Below, one piece after another: positions 56,011 to 64,000 of a stretch of DNA of 64,000 bases; within the stretch, counting starts at the first letter, position 1; each line of letters starts with the position of its first letter. The notes under the pieces were generated by a model. It did not search any database. It was not told the DNA's origin and was given only the letters and a program-made list of their open reading frames with translations. The translations under genes were made by a program, and so were the position numbers. The DNA is from Afipia sp. (GTDB taxonomy: Bacteria > Pseudomonadota > Alphaproteobacteria > Rhizobiales > Xanthobacteraceae), in contig JANINQ010000003.1 of NCBI GenBank assembly GCA_024508675.1, positions 186,001-250,000 on the forward strand. The letters are read 5' to 3'.

Positions 56011-56733
56011 TCAGTACTTCGCGACGACCGGGCCACCCCAGTTGAAGCGGTAGTTCAGACCAACCTTCACAGTGTGGAGGTCGTCCTTGTAGGACAGGGC
56101 CTGAGCGCCACCGTTGGTGTAAGCCACGTTGGTGGTGCCGAAGTTGTAGTACTGGTACTCAACCTTCGCCGACCAGGCCGGAGCGAACATGTATTCGAGG
56201 CCGCCACCGACGGTGTAGCCGGTCGATTCACGATCGGTCACAGCCGGCAGGAAGCCGGCGGTTGCAGCGAGGCCAGCGTCGTCACGGAACGCGACACCGC
56301 CCTTGGCGTAGATCAGGCCCGGACCCCAGGTGTAGCCGAGGCGGCCGGTGACCGAAGCGAGCCAGTCGGACTTGTCGCGCAGGACGTTCGCGCCGCTGGT
56401 GAAGGTGCGGTTGTTATCCGAGAGACCCGAGATCTGGCCTTCGATACCGACCAGCCAGTTCGGAGCGAACTGATAGTCAGCACCGATCTGACCGCCGCCG
56501 AGGAAGGCTGCGTCACGGTTGGTGCCGGTCAGGGTCGCGTCGGTGGTGGCGAAGCCGTTGTCGCCGCCGAAGGCCGCGCCGATGTGCACACCGGCGTAGA
56601 AGCCGGTCCAGTTGTAGATCGGTGCGGCATAAACCGGCGCCTTGGTGTAGGTGCGGGCCGGCAGGTCAGCAGCAACTGCCGAGGCAGTGCCGAGGGCAAC
56701 CAGCGCCACGGTGCCGAGCAAAAACTTCTTCAT
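56011..56733 (-). CDS. Outer-membrane beta-barrel porin (Omp25/Omp31-like)
   Basis: A 240-aa OmpA-like eight-stranded barrel. Signal peptide KKFLLGTVALVALGTASAVAA is cut before ADLPARTYTKAP. The barrel begins NWTGFYAGVHIGAAFGG, with alternating strands, and ends KVGLNYRFNWGGPVVAKY with a C-terminal aromatic residue, needed for BAM insertion. Such proteins are abundant in Bradyrhizobiaceae and Brucella. GGAGAAG precedes ATG 56733. It separates uvrA from ssb, which are neighbours in many relatives. Confidence 0.9.
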   Translation of the reverse strand: MKKFLLGTVALVALGTASAVAADLPARTYTKAPVYAAPIYNWTGFYAGVHIGAAFGGDNGFATTDATLTGTNRDAAFLGGGQIGADYQFAPNWLVGIEGQISGLSDNNRTFTSGANVLRDKSDWLASVTGRLGYTWGPGLIYAKGGVAFRDDAGLAATAGFLPAVTDRESTGYTVGGGLEYMFAPAWSAKVEYQYYNFGTTNVAYTNGGAQALSYKDDLHTVKVGLNYRFNWGGPVVAKY

Positions 56734-57238
56734 CTCATCTTCTCCAGTTTTAGATCCGCCCCGATTGTTCGGAGCAGTTTTCCAAGGCGCGAACGACAGG
56801 GCGCGAACGCAATGGGATTCGATTTCGTGGATCGGAATATACCGTCTTCCACCGAAAAAGCCGTCTCCGAAATGCAACAGTCGAAAGGGAAGTGATGGTT
56901 CCTAAGATAAGGATTTATTTGGGATATTTGGTTCCACGGTTCCACGATTTGATCACGTTTTCGTCACATTTTCCGGGCGCTGGCCGCGCAATGGATTGTC
57001 CTTCAAAGGGTTCCCGGACGGGTTCCACTTGCGTGAGAACAAAAAAGGTACATATTGTGTTCGCTTATGATCCGCGGCTTGCGTGTGGATAACCGTTGAG
57101 CCGGGCCCATCGCGTGAGCGGGAGCGTATAGGGTCGTTTTCGGAGCGGGCATTTCCAGGGATCGGAAAAGCAATCCGCGATCATAAATCCTGACAGATCT
57201 GAGCGCACCGTATGCGTGCGCGGAAGTGGAGAGCGGCA
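56734..57238. other. Porin-ssb intergenic regulatory region
   Basis: About 505 bases between the divergent porin and ssb genes. It holds tandem GGTTCCAC copies at 56930-56945 with a third at 57021-57028, and the composite LexA-like site at 57037-57062. No RNA gene or ORF with a ribosome-binding site was found. Confidence 0.6.
57037..57062. promoter_or_regulatory. Composite LexA-like operator upstream of ssb
   Basis: The pattern GAAC-N7-GTAC-N7-GTTC is present. The left and right pairs each match the SOS box (GAAC-N7-GAAC or GTTC-N7-GTTC) with one mismatch, and the shared central GTAC makes the whole site palindromic. It lies 177 bases before the ssb start. Confidence 0.5.
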
Positions 57239-57727
57239 ATGGCGGGAAGCGTCAATAAAGTCATTCTGGTTGGCAATCTCGGCGCCGATCCGGAAATCAA
57301 GCGGACGCAGGACGGCCGCCCGATCGCCAACCTGAGTGTTGCCACATCGGAAACGTGGCGTGACAGGAATACCGGCGAGCGGAAAGAGAAGACGGAGTGG
57401 CATCGCGTCGTGATCTTCAGCGAAGGACTCTGCAAGATCGCGGAGCAGTATCTGAAGAAGGGTTCGAAGGTTTATCTCGAAGGCCAGCTGCAAACGCGCA
57501 AGTGGCAGGACAAGGACGGCAAGGATCGCTACTCGACCGAAGTTGTTCTTCAGAATTTCAATTCGACCCTCACCATGCTCGACGGCAAGAGCGGCGGTGG
57601 TAGTTCGTTCGGCGCTGATGAAGGCAACGACTTCGGATCGTCCGGTCCGTCGCGCTCAGCTCCGCCGCGGCGCGTTGCTGCCGGTGGCGGCCGCAACGAC
57701 GACATGAACGACGACATTCCGTTCTAG
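57239..57727 (+). CDS. ssb: Single-stranded DNA-binding protein
   Basis: SSB (162 aa) coats single-stranded DNA in replication, repair and recombination. The OB fold starts [35 protein letters not shown], with [40 protein letters not shown] Gly/Ser-rich linker ends in the acidic DDIPF tip, which recruits partner proteins. ATG 57239 follows a GGAGAG; the frame is open from 57212. Confidence 0.96.
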   Translation: MAGSVNKVILVGNLGADPEIKRTQDGRPIANLSVATSETWRDRNTGERKEKTEWHRVVIFSEGLCKIAEQYLKKGSKVYLEGQLQTRKWQDKDGKDRYSTEVVLQNFNSTLTMLDGKSGGGSSFGADEGNDFGSSGPSRSAPPRRVAAGGGRNDDMNDDIPF

Positions 57728-57753
57728 GTTCGCAGGGTCTGTTTGAAGGTGAA

Positions 57754-57778
57754 AGCCGGCGGATTTCCGCCGGCTTTT
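57754..57778 (+). terminator. Intrinsic terminator after ssb
   Basis: AGCCGGCGG-ATTT-CCGCCGGCT stem followed by TTTT, 27 bases after the ssb stop. Confidence 0.9.
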
Positions 57779-57907
57779 CCATGCCTGTCCGGCTCCGGCT
57801 GCGACCTTGAATCCGGCCTGCAAACGGGGCAACGGGAGGGTCTTCAAGTGGCACATTAAGATATTGAAATAGCTTGTATTTTGCGGGCGTTTTTGAGGGC
57901 GAATGCG

Positions 57908-57937
57908 ATTGGCTTTGGCGTTCGAATTCGCCTATAT
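57908..57937 (+). promoter_or_regulatory. Candidate gyrA promoter
   Basis: ATTGGC and CTATAT are spaced by 18 bases, close to the alphaproteobacterial CTTGAC-N17-CTATAT consensus, and end 32 bases before the gyrA start. Confidence 0.4.
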
Positions 57938-57969
57938 AACAGGACGATTCAGCACTCAGGATTCGCACG

Positions 57970-60690
57970 TTGTCCGACCAAGAAAATCCGCCGTCCGGCC
58001 CGCCCGAGGCGGCTGATATTCGTCCCGTCTCGATCACGGATGAGATGAAGCGCTCCTACCTCGATTACGCGATGAGCGTGATCGTGGCGCGTGCGCTGCC
58101 GGATGCGCGCGACGGTCTCAAGCCGGTTCATCGCCGTATTCTCTATGCGATGTACGAGAACGGTTTCGAGTGGAACAAGCCGTATCGAAAATCCGCACGA
58201 ACCGTCGGCGACGTCATCGGTAAATACCATCCGCATGGTGATCAGTCGGTCTATGACGCGATGGTGCGTATGGCGCAGGATTTCTCCATGCGCGTGCCGC
58301 TGATCGACGGGCAGGGCAACTTCGGCTCGGTCGACGGCGATATGGCCGCGGCCATGCGTTACACCGAAGCGCGCCTGCAAAAGGTCGCGCATTCGCTGCT
58401 TGATGACATCGACAAGGACACCGTCGACTTTCAGCCGAATTACGACAGCTCCGAGCGCGAGCCGCGCGTGCTGCCGGCCAAATTCCCGAACCTGCTTGTT
58501 AATGGTGCGGGCGGCATCGCCGTCGGCATGGCGACGAACATTCCGCCGCACAATCTTGGCGAAGTCATCGATGCCTGTATCGCGCTGATCAACGATCCGG
58601 CGCTCGGCATCGACGATCTCATCAACATCGTTCCCGGCCCGGATTTTCCAACCGGCGGCATCATTCTCGGCCGTCAAGGCATTCGCGCGGCATATCACCT
58701 TGGCCGCGGCTCCATCGTAATGCGCGGCAAGGTCGAGATCGAGGAGATCCGCAAGGATCGTCAGGCGATCGTCGTCTCGGAAATCCCGTATCAGGTGAAC
58801 AAGGCGGGCATGGTCGAGCGCATCGCTGAATTGGTGCGCGAGAAGAAGATCGAGGGCATCGCCGATCTGCGCGACGAATCCGACCGCGACGGCTATCGCG
58901 TGGTTGTCGAGCTGAAGCGCGACGTCGTGCCCGAAGTGGTGTTGAACCAGCTCTACAAGTTCACGCCGTTGCAGACTAATTTCGGAGCCAACATGGTGGC
59001 TCTGGATGGCGGCCGTCCGCTGGTCATGAATCTCAAGGACCTGCTCACCGTCTTTATCGCGTTCCGCGAGACCGTGGTGTCGCGGCGGACCAAGTTCCTG
59101 CTCGGCAAGGCGCGCGACCGCGCGCATATTTTGGTCGGTCTTGCCATCGCCGTGGCGAATATCGACGAGGTGATCCGCGTCATCAGGACGTCACCGGACC
59201 CGAACACCGCGCGCGAAACCCTGATGTCGCGGGACTGGCCCGCCAAGGACATGGCGGCCATGATCACGCTGATCGACGATCCGCGCCACCGGGTGTCTGA
59301 AGACGGCACAGCGCGCCTGTCGCTGGAGCAGGCCAAGGCGATCCTCGATCTGCGTCTGCAGCGCCTGACAGCGCTTGGCCGCGAGGAAATCTCCGAGGAA
59401 TTGAACAAGCTCGCGACGGAGATCGCTGATTATCTCGACATTCTGCGCTCGCGCGCACGCATTCAGTCTATCATCAAGGGCGAACTCACCGCCGTGAAGG
59501 ATGAGTTCGCCACGCCGCGCCGGACCCAGATCATCGATCAGGAAGGCGAGGTTGAAGACGAGGACCTGATCCAGCGCGAGGATATGGTCGTGACCGTCTC
59601 GCACGCGGGGTACGTCAAGCGCGTGCCGCTCTCGACCTATCGCGCACAGAAGCGCGGCGGCAAGGGCCGCTCGGGCATGCAGACGCGGGACGAGGATTTT
59701 GTCAGCCGTCTGTTCGTCGCCTCGACGCATACGCCGGTGCTGTTCTTCTCGTCCCGCGGCCAGGTCTACAAGGAGAAGGTCTGGCGTCTGCCGATGGCCG
59801 CCCCGAATTCACGCGGCAAGGCTCTGATCAACATCCTGCCGCTGGAGCAGGGCGAACGCATCACGACGATCATGCCGTTGCCGGAAGATGAATCGTCGTG
59901 GGGCAATCTCGACGTGATGTTCGCCACCACAGGCGGCAATGTCCGGCGCAACAAGCTCTCCGACTTCGTCGATGTTCGCCGCTCCGGCATCATCGCCATG
60001 AAGCTTGACGAGGGCGAGGCCATCGTTGATGTGCAGATCGCGACCGAAAATGACGATGTGCTGCTGACTGCTGCCGGCGGGCAGTGCATCCGCTTCCCTG
60101 TTACGGATGTACGCGTGTTCAGTGGACGTACCTCCATGGGCGTGCGGGGCATTGCGCTCGCCGAAGGCGACAAGCTGATCTCGCTCACGATCCTCCGCCA
60201 TCTCGACGCATCGTCAGACGAGCGTGCCGCTTATCTGAAAATGCGCCGCGCGGTTGCGGGTGAAACTGCACCTGAGGAAAGTGGCGAGACGGATGCTGAA
60301 GAGGGTTCGGCGGCTGTGCAGCTGAGCCAGGATCGCTATGCGCAGATGTCGGCGGCGGAGCAGTCCGTGCTGACCATCAGCGAGAATGGTTACGGCAAGC
60401 GTTCATCGTCCTTTGAGTATCGCACCACCGGACGCGGCGGTAAGGGCATCGTCGCGATGTCCGTCAACAGCCGCAATGGCAAGCTCGTAGCGTCGTTCCC
60501 GGTCGAGGACAGCGACCAGATCATGCTGGTGACTGACAAGGGGCAGTTGATCCGTTGTCCGGTCGAGGGCATTCGCGTTGCGGGCCGTTCGACCCAGGGG
60601 GTGATCGTGTTCGATACGGCCGAGGATGAGCACGTCGTTTCGGTTGAGCATATCTCGGAAGACGAGTCGGAGAACGGCAACGGCGGTTAA
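57970..60690 (+). CDS. gyrA: DNA gyrase subunit A
   Basis: GyrA (906 aa) breaks and rejoins DNA for negative supercoiling. The catalytic Tyr131 lies in [11 protein letters not shown]. The winged-helix start ([34 protein letters not shown]) and the C-terminal beta-pinwheel with the GyrA box ([10 protein letters not shown]) are clear. Translation starts at TTG 57970. In the quinolone region [10 protein letters not shown], Gln92 stands where E. coli has Ser83, and Asp96 matches Asp87. The gene converges with kup, 10 bases apart. Confidence 0.96.
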   Translation: MSDQENPPSGPPEAADIRPVSITDEMKRSYLDYAMSVIVARALPDARDGLKPVHRRILYAMYENGFEWNKPYRKSARTVGDVIGKYHPHGDQSVYDAMVRMAQDFSMRVPLIDGQGNFGSVDGDMAAAMRYTEARLQKVAHSLLDDIDKDTVDFQPNYDSSEREPRVLPAKFPNLLVNGAGGIAVGMATNIPPHNLGEVIDACIALINDPALGIDDLINIVPGPDFPTGGIILGRQGIRAAYHLGRGSIVMRGKVEIEEIRKDRQAIVVSEIPYQVNKAGMVERIAELVREKKIEGIADLRDESDRDGYRVVVELKRDVVPEVVLNQLYKFTPLQTNFGANMVALDGGRPLVMNLKDLLTVFIAFRETVVSRRTKFLLGKARDRAHILVGLAIAVANIDEVIRVIRTSPDPNTARETLMSRDWPAKDMAAMITLIDDPRHRVSEDGTARLSLEQAKAILDLRLQRLTALGREEISEELNKLATEIADYLDILRSRARIQSIIKGELTAVKDEFATPRRTQIIDQEGEVEDEDLIQREDMVVTVSHAGYVKRVPLSTYRAQKRGGKGRSGMQTRDEDFVSRLFVASTHTPVLFFSSRGQVYKEKVWRLPMAAPNSRGKALINILPLEQGERITTIMPLPEDESSWGNLDVMFATTGGNVRRNKLSDFVDVRRSGIIAMKLDEGEAIVDVQIATENDDVLLTAAGGQCIRFPVTDVRVFSGRTSMGVRGIALAEGDKLISLTILRHLDASSDERAAYLKMRRAVAGETAPEESGETDAEEGSAAVQLSQDRYAQMSAAEQSVLTISENGYGKRSSSFEYRTTGRGGKGIVAMSVNSRNGKLVASFPVEDSDQIMLVTDKGQLIRCPVEGIRVAGRSTQGVIVFDTAEDEHVVSVEHISEDESENGNGG

Positions 60691-60700
60691 GGCCGCCGCG

Positions 60701-62611
60701 CTAGATTTCGATCTCGGTTCCAAATTCGACGACCTGCTTGGTTGGAACGCCGAAGAACGCAGCGGTGCGTTCGGCGTTCCGCTGCAGGAATGCAAACACC
60801 GTCTCGCGCCATACGGCCATGCCTTCGACCTTTTCCGTGGGGACGATGGTTTCACGGCCAATGAAATAGCTGAGGTCGGCAAGGTCGATACCGGTCAGCT
60901 TTCCCTGTTCGCAGGCAAGTTCAAGCCCTTCGGAAATCGTCGGATACTGCATGAATCCAAAATGCAGGATGACGCGCGAGACCCCATGAATGATGTCTGT
61001 CATCACCACGCGGTCTGCGTCGGCGACGCGCGGAATTTCATCGATAACCACGGTCACAAGCAGCACGCGCTCGTGCAACATGCGATTGTGTCTGACGAAC
61101 TGCGTCAAGGCGAGCGGCACGCCGGTTGGTGAGGACGCAAGAAACGCCGCGGTCCCCGGCAATCGCGTCGGGCATTGTCCGATGATGGTTTCGATCAGCT
61201 CTTCTTCCGGTTGACGCAGTCTGGTGCGTGCCTTTTCGACCAGCCGTACGCCGCTGCGCCATGTGAGCATCAGGAATGCGATGAAACCGGCGAGCAGCAG
61301 GGGAAACCAGCCGCCATCGAGGAACTTCGTGGCGTTTGCTGCGAAGAAGATGCAGTCGATCACGAGGAAGAGGCCGTTGACGGCAAACACGAGCAGCGGC
61401 GGGAAACCCCATTGAATGGCCACGAGTGCTGCAAGCAGGGTTGTAATGGCCATCAGCAGCGACACCGCGATTCCATAGGCGCCCGCCAGCGCGTCGGAAG
61501 TTCCGAATCCGACCACCGCACACAGGGTTGCCGCTGCCAGCATCCAGTTCACCAGCGGCACGTAGATCTGTCCCATTTCGTCGCTTGCGGTGTGCCTGAT
61601 GTGCATGCGTGGCAGGAAGCCGAGCTGGATCGATTGCTGCGTCAGGGAGAAAACACCGGTGATAATGGCTTGCGAGGCGATCACTGCGGCAATCGTCGCA
61701 AAAGCGACAAGCGGGTAATGCGCCCAGTCGGGTGCGAGCTGGTAGAACGGATTTTCAATCGCGGACGGGTCGCTCACCAGCAATGCTGCTTGCCCGAAGT
61801 AATTCAGCACCAGTGCCGGCAGCGCGATGATGAACCAGGCAAGCCGGATCGGGTATCGGCCGAAATGACCCATGTCCGCATACATGGCTTCGCCGCCGGT
61901 CACGGCGAGAAATGCCGCGCCAAGAATTGCGAATGAGATGTGGAAGTTCTGGCTGGTGAGAAAGCTCACGGCATAGACCGGGCTCAAGGCAGCAAGCACG
62001 CCCGGATTTTTCATGATGCCGTGAATGCCGAGCAGGGCGAGGACGATAAACCAGACCAGCATGAAGGGTCCGAAAATTCCTCCGATGAAGCCCGTGCCCT
62101 TGCTCTGCATCAGGAACACGCCAATCAGGATAATGACGGTGATCGGCACCACGGCTGGCGCCAGCGAGGGCGCGTCGACCTTCAAACCTTCAACTGCGCT
62201 GAGCACTGAAATTGCTGGAGTGATGGCGCCGTCGCCATAAAGCAGCGCCGCGCCGATCAGGCCGACGACGAGCAGCTGCGCGCGCCATGTGCCGGGAGCC
62301 GCATTACGTGCGGACAAAAGCGCGAGCAGGGCGACGATGCCACCCTCGCCGCGATTGTCTGCGCGCATGATCAGCAGGGCATACTTGAACGAGATGATCA
62401 GGATCAGCGCCCACAGGATCAGCGAGACCACGCCGAGAACAGCTTCATTTGAGAGGGTGCCGCCGTGATGGCTGGCTGCCTTGGCTGCTTCCTTAAGAGC
62501 GTAGAGAGGGCTCGTTCCGATATCGCCGTAAACGACGCCGAGGGCTCCAACAGTCGCGGTGATCGGAAGTCCGGAGTTGCGACCTCCGGATGCAGCATGA
62601 ACGGCCGTCAC
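60701..62611 (-). CDS. kup: Kup-type potassium uptake protein
   Basis: A 636-aa K+/H+ symporter with 12 membrane helices. Family signatures are the N-terminal GALGVVYGDIGTSPLYALKEA, LLYGDGAITPAISVLSAVEG and the GGEAMYADMGHFGRYPIRLAWF segment, followed by a long soluble C-terminal domain (about 440-636). Potassium supply under low-K+ or acid conditions is the known role. No osmoregulatory site is evident upstream. Confidence 0.95.
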   Translation of the reverse strand: MTAVHAASGGRNSGLPITATVGALGVVYGDIGTSPLYALKEAAKAASHHGGTLSNEAVLGVVSLILWALILIISFKYALLIMRADNRGEGGIVALLALLSARNAAPGTWRAQLLVVGLIGAALLYGDGAITPAISVLSAVEGLKVDAPSLAPAVVPITVIILIGVFLMQSKGTGFIGGIFGPFMLVWFIVLALLGIHGIMKNPGVLAALSPVYAVSFLTSQNFHISFAILGAAFLAVTGGEAMYADMGHFGRYPIRLAWFIIALPALVLNYFGQAALLVSDPSAIENPFYQLAPDWAHYPLVAFATIAAVIASQAIITGVFSLTQQSIQLGFLPRMHIRHTASDEMGQIYVPLVNWMLAAATLCAVVGFGTSDALAGAYGIAVSLLMAITTLLAALVAIQWGFPPLLVFAVNGLFLVIDCIFFAANATKFLDGGWFPLLLAGFIAFLMLTWRSGVRLVEKARTRLRQPEEELIETIIGQCPTRLPGTAAFLASSPTGVPLALTQFVRHNRMLHERVLLVTVVIDEIPRVADADRVVMTDIIHGVSRVILHFGFMQYPTISEGLELACEQGKLTGIDLADLSYFIGRETIVPTEKVEGMAVWRETVFAFLQRNAERTAAFFGVPTKQVVEFGTEIEI

Positions 62612-62756
62612 TGGCGCCCCCTGTAGCCGAAACGCGTCCGCGAAGGGCGCTGCCTGTAGTCTGCTACCGGAGGCCAGAAATTGCCATGCTGTGATTTTGA
62701 AATTATTCAGCCGCGCCAGCCTTGACGGGACACCATTCGTGACGGGGTGGTCTTCG

Positions 62757-63023
62757 CTAGACGCGGTCGGTCGTTACGCGGCGCGCGGGCTGAATGCCTG
62801 ACTTGATACCGGATCTCGAATTTGTGCGGCGCAAGCAGGGTGCGTCGATGTTTGGCCAGTTCTGGGTTGCGCAGGAATGACCGGTGGCCGGGATCGGCAG
62901 GCGATCGGCTTTCGCCAAGGCTTGCGGGACGTCCGCAGCCACGGGAGGCGCAAAGCTTGGAAGAACTGTCACCGCGGCTGCAATGAACGCCGCAATCGTC
63001 GCTGCCGCGAGTGCCCTGATCAT
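62757..63023 (-). CDS. Small secreted protein with a Cys-Trp motif
   Basis: An 88-aa product with a signal peptide (MIRALAAATIAAFIAAAVTVL) and the segment GHSCATQNWPNIDAPCLRR. I have the impression that a C-x3-(N/A)WP-x5-CL pattern recurs in small exported proteins of Rhizobiales, but I know no function. ATG 63023 gives the signal peptide; the frame is open to 63095. Confidence 0.65.
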   Translation of the reverse strand: MIRALAAATIAAFIAAAVTVLPSFAPPVAADVPQALAKADRLPIPATGHSCATQNWPNIDAPCLRRTNSRSGIKSGIQPARRVTTDRV

Positions 63024-63184
63024 GTCTGCGTCCCTGTCGATGTGGTCCTGGTGACCGCTTGCGGGGATGACGCGCAGCGAGGGGTGAAAGTTCACGAGAT
63101 CTTAAAAAATTTCATTCGCAGAAGAGCCGTGATTGAGGAACCGGCCAAGCTTGCGGCGGTCGCCGGGCCGGGTTAGGAGGGGGC

Positions 63185-63685
63185 ATGTCCCGTATTGCGC
63201 TCTATCCCGGGTCGTTCGACCCTGTCACCAATGGTCATCTGGATGTCGTGCGGCAGGCTTGCAGCCTGGTCGACCGGCTGGTTGTGGCCATCGGCATTCA
63301 TCCCGGCAAGGCCCCGCTGTTTCCGGTCGAGGAGCGGCAGGAGATGATCCGCGAGGTGTTTGCGCCGATCGCGGCGAGCGCCAAGTGCGAAATCGACTGT
63401 GTGACATTCAACGATCTGACCGTGACTGCCGCTCAGCGGGCAGGCGCCACGATCTTGATCCGTGGTCTGCGTGACGGCACCGACCTGGACTACGAGATGC
63501 AGATCGCAGGCATGAACCAGACGCTGATGCCTGAAATCCATACCGTCTTCCTGCCGGCCTCCGCCACGGTCCGCCCGATCACCGCCACACTGGTGCGTCA
63601 GATCGCTGGTATGGGTGGAGACGTGTCCCATTTCGTGCCCAAGGCGGTTGCCGCGCGCCTGAAGATCAAGTTCGCGGGCAAATAG
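63185..63685 (+). CDS. coaD: Phosphopantetheine adenylyltransferase
   Basis: CoaD (166 aa) joins ATP and 4'-phosphopantetheine into dephospho-CoA, the penultimate step of CoA synthesis. The nucleotidyltransferase signature TNGH is in [19 protein letters not shown], and [25 protein letters not shown] is highly specific. Length is normal. It is followed 22 bases later by a cyclophilin gene, probably one transcript. Confidence 0.96.
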   Translation: MSRIALYPGSFDPVTNGHLDVVRQACSLVDRLVVAIGIHPGKAPLFPVEERQEMIREVFAPIAASAKCEIDCVTFNDLTVTAAQRAGATILIRGLRDGTDLDYEMQIAGMNQTLMPEIHTVFLPASATVRPITATLVRQIAGMGGDVSHFVPKAVAARLKIKFAGK

Positions 63686-63707
63686 CTTCCTCTGCTCCGG
63701 AGTTCCC

Positions 63708-64000
63708 ATGATCCGCATCCTTGCCGTTCTCGCGGCGTTTGTTTTTGCAACACCTGCCTTTTCTCAGGCGCTACCGGCCGGTCTCGACAAGGCCAATGCG
63801 ATTGTCATCGACACCACCAAGGGACGCGTGATCGTCAAGCTGCGCACCGATCTGGCTCCGCAGCACGCCGAGCGCATCAAGCAGCTCGCACGTGACGGCT
63901 ACTACAACAACGTGCCGTTCCATCGCGTCATCGAGGGCTTCATGGCGCAGACCGGCGACGGCCAGCGCTTCAATGGCACCGGCGGCTCGAAGTATCCGAA
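63708..64000 (+). CDS. Cyclophilin-type peptidyl-prolyl isomerase (3' truncated)
   Basis: The gene runs off the window after 97 codons. A signal peptide (IRILAVLAAFVFATPAFS, cut before QALPAG) precedes a cyclophilin fold beginning AIVIDTTKGRVIVKLRTDLAPQH, with the catalytic-site motif VPFHRVIEGFMAQTGD. It should fold proteins in the periplasm. CCGGAG precedes ATG 63708. Confidence 0.92.
   Translation, partial: MIRILAVLAAFVFATPAFSQALPAGLDKANAIVIDTTKGRVIVKLRTDLAPQHAERIKQLARDGYYNNVPFHRVIEGFMAQTGDGQRFNGTGGSKYP

Overview
The window is high-GC chromosomal DNA of an alphaproteobacterium. Protein style and gene order point to the Bradyrhizobiaceae/Nitrobacteraceae (Bradyrhizobium, Rhodopseudomonas, Afipia, Oligotropha or Nitrobacter type). 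The grounds are the pdhB-pdhC-lpd order, the erpA/dgt-argS-SPOR-nagZ-scpA-scpB-tatABC-serS-surE run, Omp25/31-like porins, DUF1127 and DUF3597 proteins, GAAC-N7-GAAC SOS boxes and palindromic repeats that read as 'MAGLVPAI'. This placement is inference. I see no rRNA, tRNA, CRISPR array, prophage or classical insertion sequence. Most of the window is core chromosome.

Layout. 1-4.1 kb: pyruvate dehydrogenase operon (pdhB partial, pdhC, a small secreted protein, lpd). 4.2-6.7 kb: metallophosphoesterase coupled to a Ser/Thr kinase-Usp fusion, then a GlsB/YeaQ-type membrane protein. 7-10.4 kb: ilvD, a Sel1-repeat protein and xthA. 10.6-15.9 kb: RND efflux adaptor and pump, then an exported amidohydrolase. 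15.9-27.2 kb: erpA-type protein, dgt, argS, SPOR protein, nagZ, scpAB, tatABC, serS. 27.2-31.4 kb: surE, a GIY-YIG nuclease gene boxed by 36-bp inverted repeats, a single-domain response regulator, pcm and an NlpD-like LysM/LytM protein. 31.5-37.3 kb: L,D-transpeptidase, DHA2 MFS exporter, two LysR regulators and a tautomerase. 37.4-43.2 kb: DUF815 ATPase, yajC-secD-secF, homologues of two complex I assembly factors and a 59-residue membrane protein. 43.4-45.8 kb: methyltransferase, trmFO, DUF1127. 46.2-49.6 kb: a probable copper locus (small Cys/His protein, YcnI-PCuAC fusion), patatin, DUF2189. 50.0-52.7 kb: DUF3597, Tat-exported FAH-family protein, paired GNATs, SPW protein. 52.7-60.7 kb: uvrA, porin, ssb, gyrA. 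60.7-64 kb: kup, small secreted protein, coaD and a truncated cyclophilin.

How the genes fit together. Envelope and export functions dominate: TatABC, SecDF-YajC, NagZ, SPOR, NlpD-like, L,D-transpeptidase, RND and porin. A DNA-maintenance block (uvrA, ssb, gyrA) carries a perfect alphaproteobacterial LexA box before uvrA and a composite near-match before ssb. The most unusual items are the inverted-repeat unit carrying a GIY-YIG nuclease beside an empty relative less than 1 kb away, the phosphatase/kinase-Usp pair, twin palindromes filling the gap between the RND adaptor and pump genes, the fused copper chaperone and a Tat-exported FAH-family enzyme.
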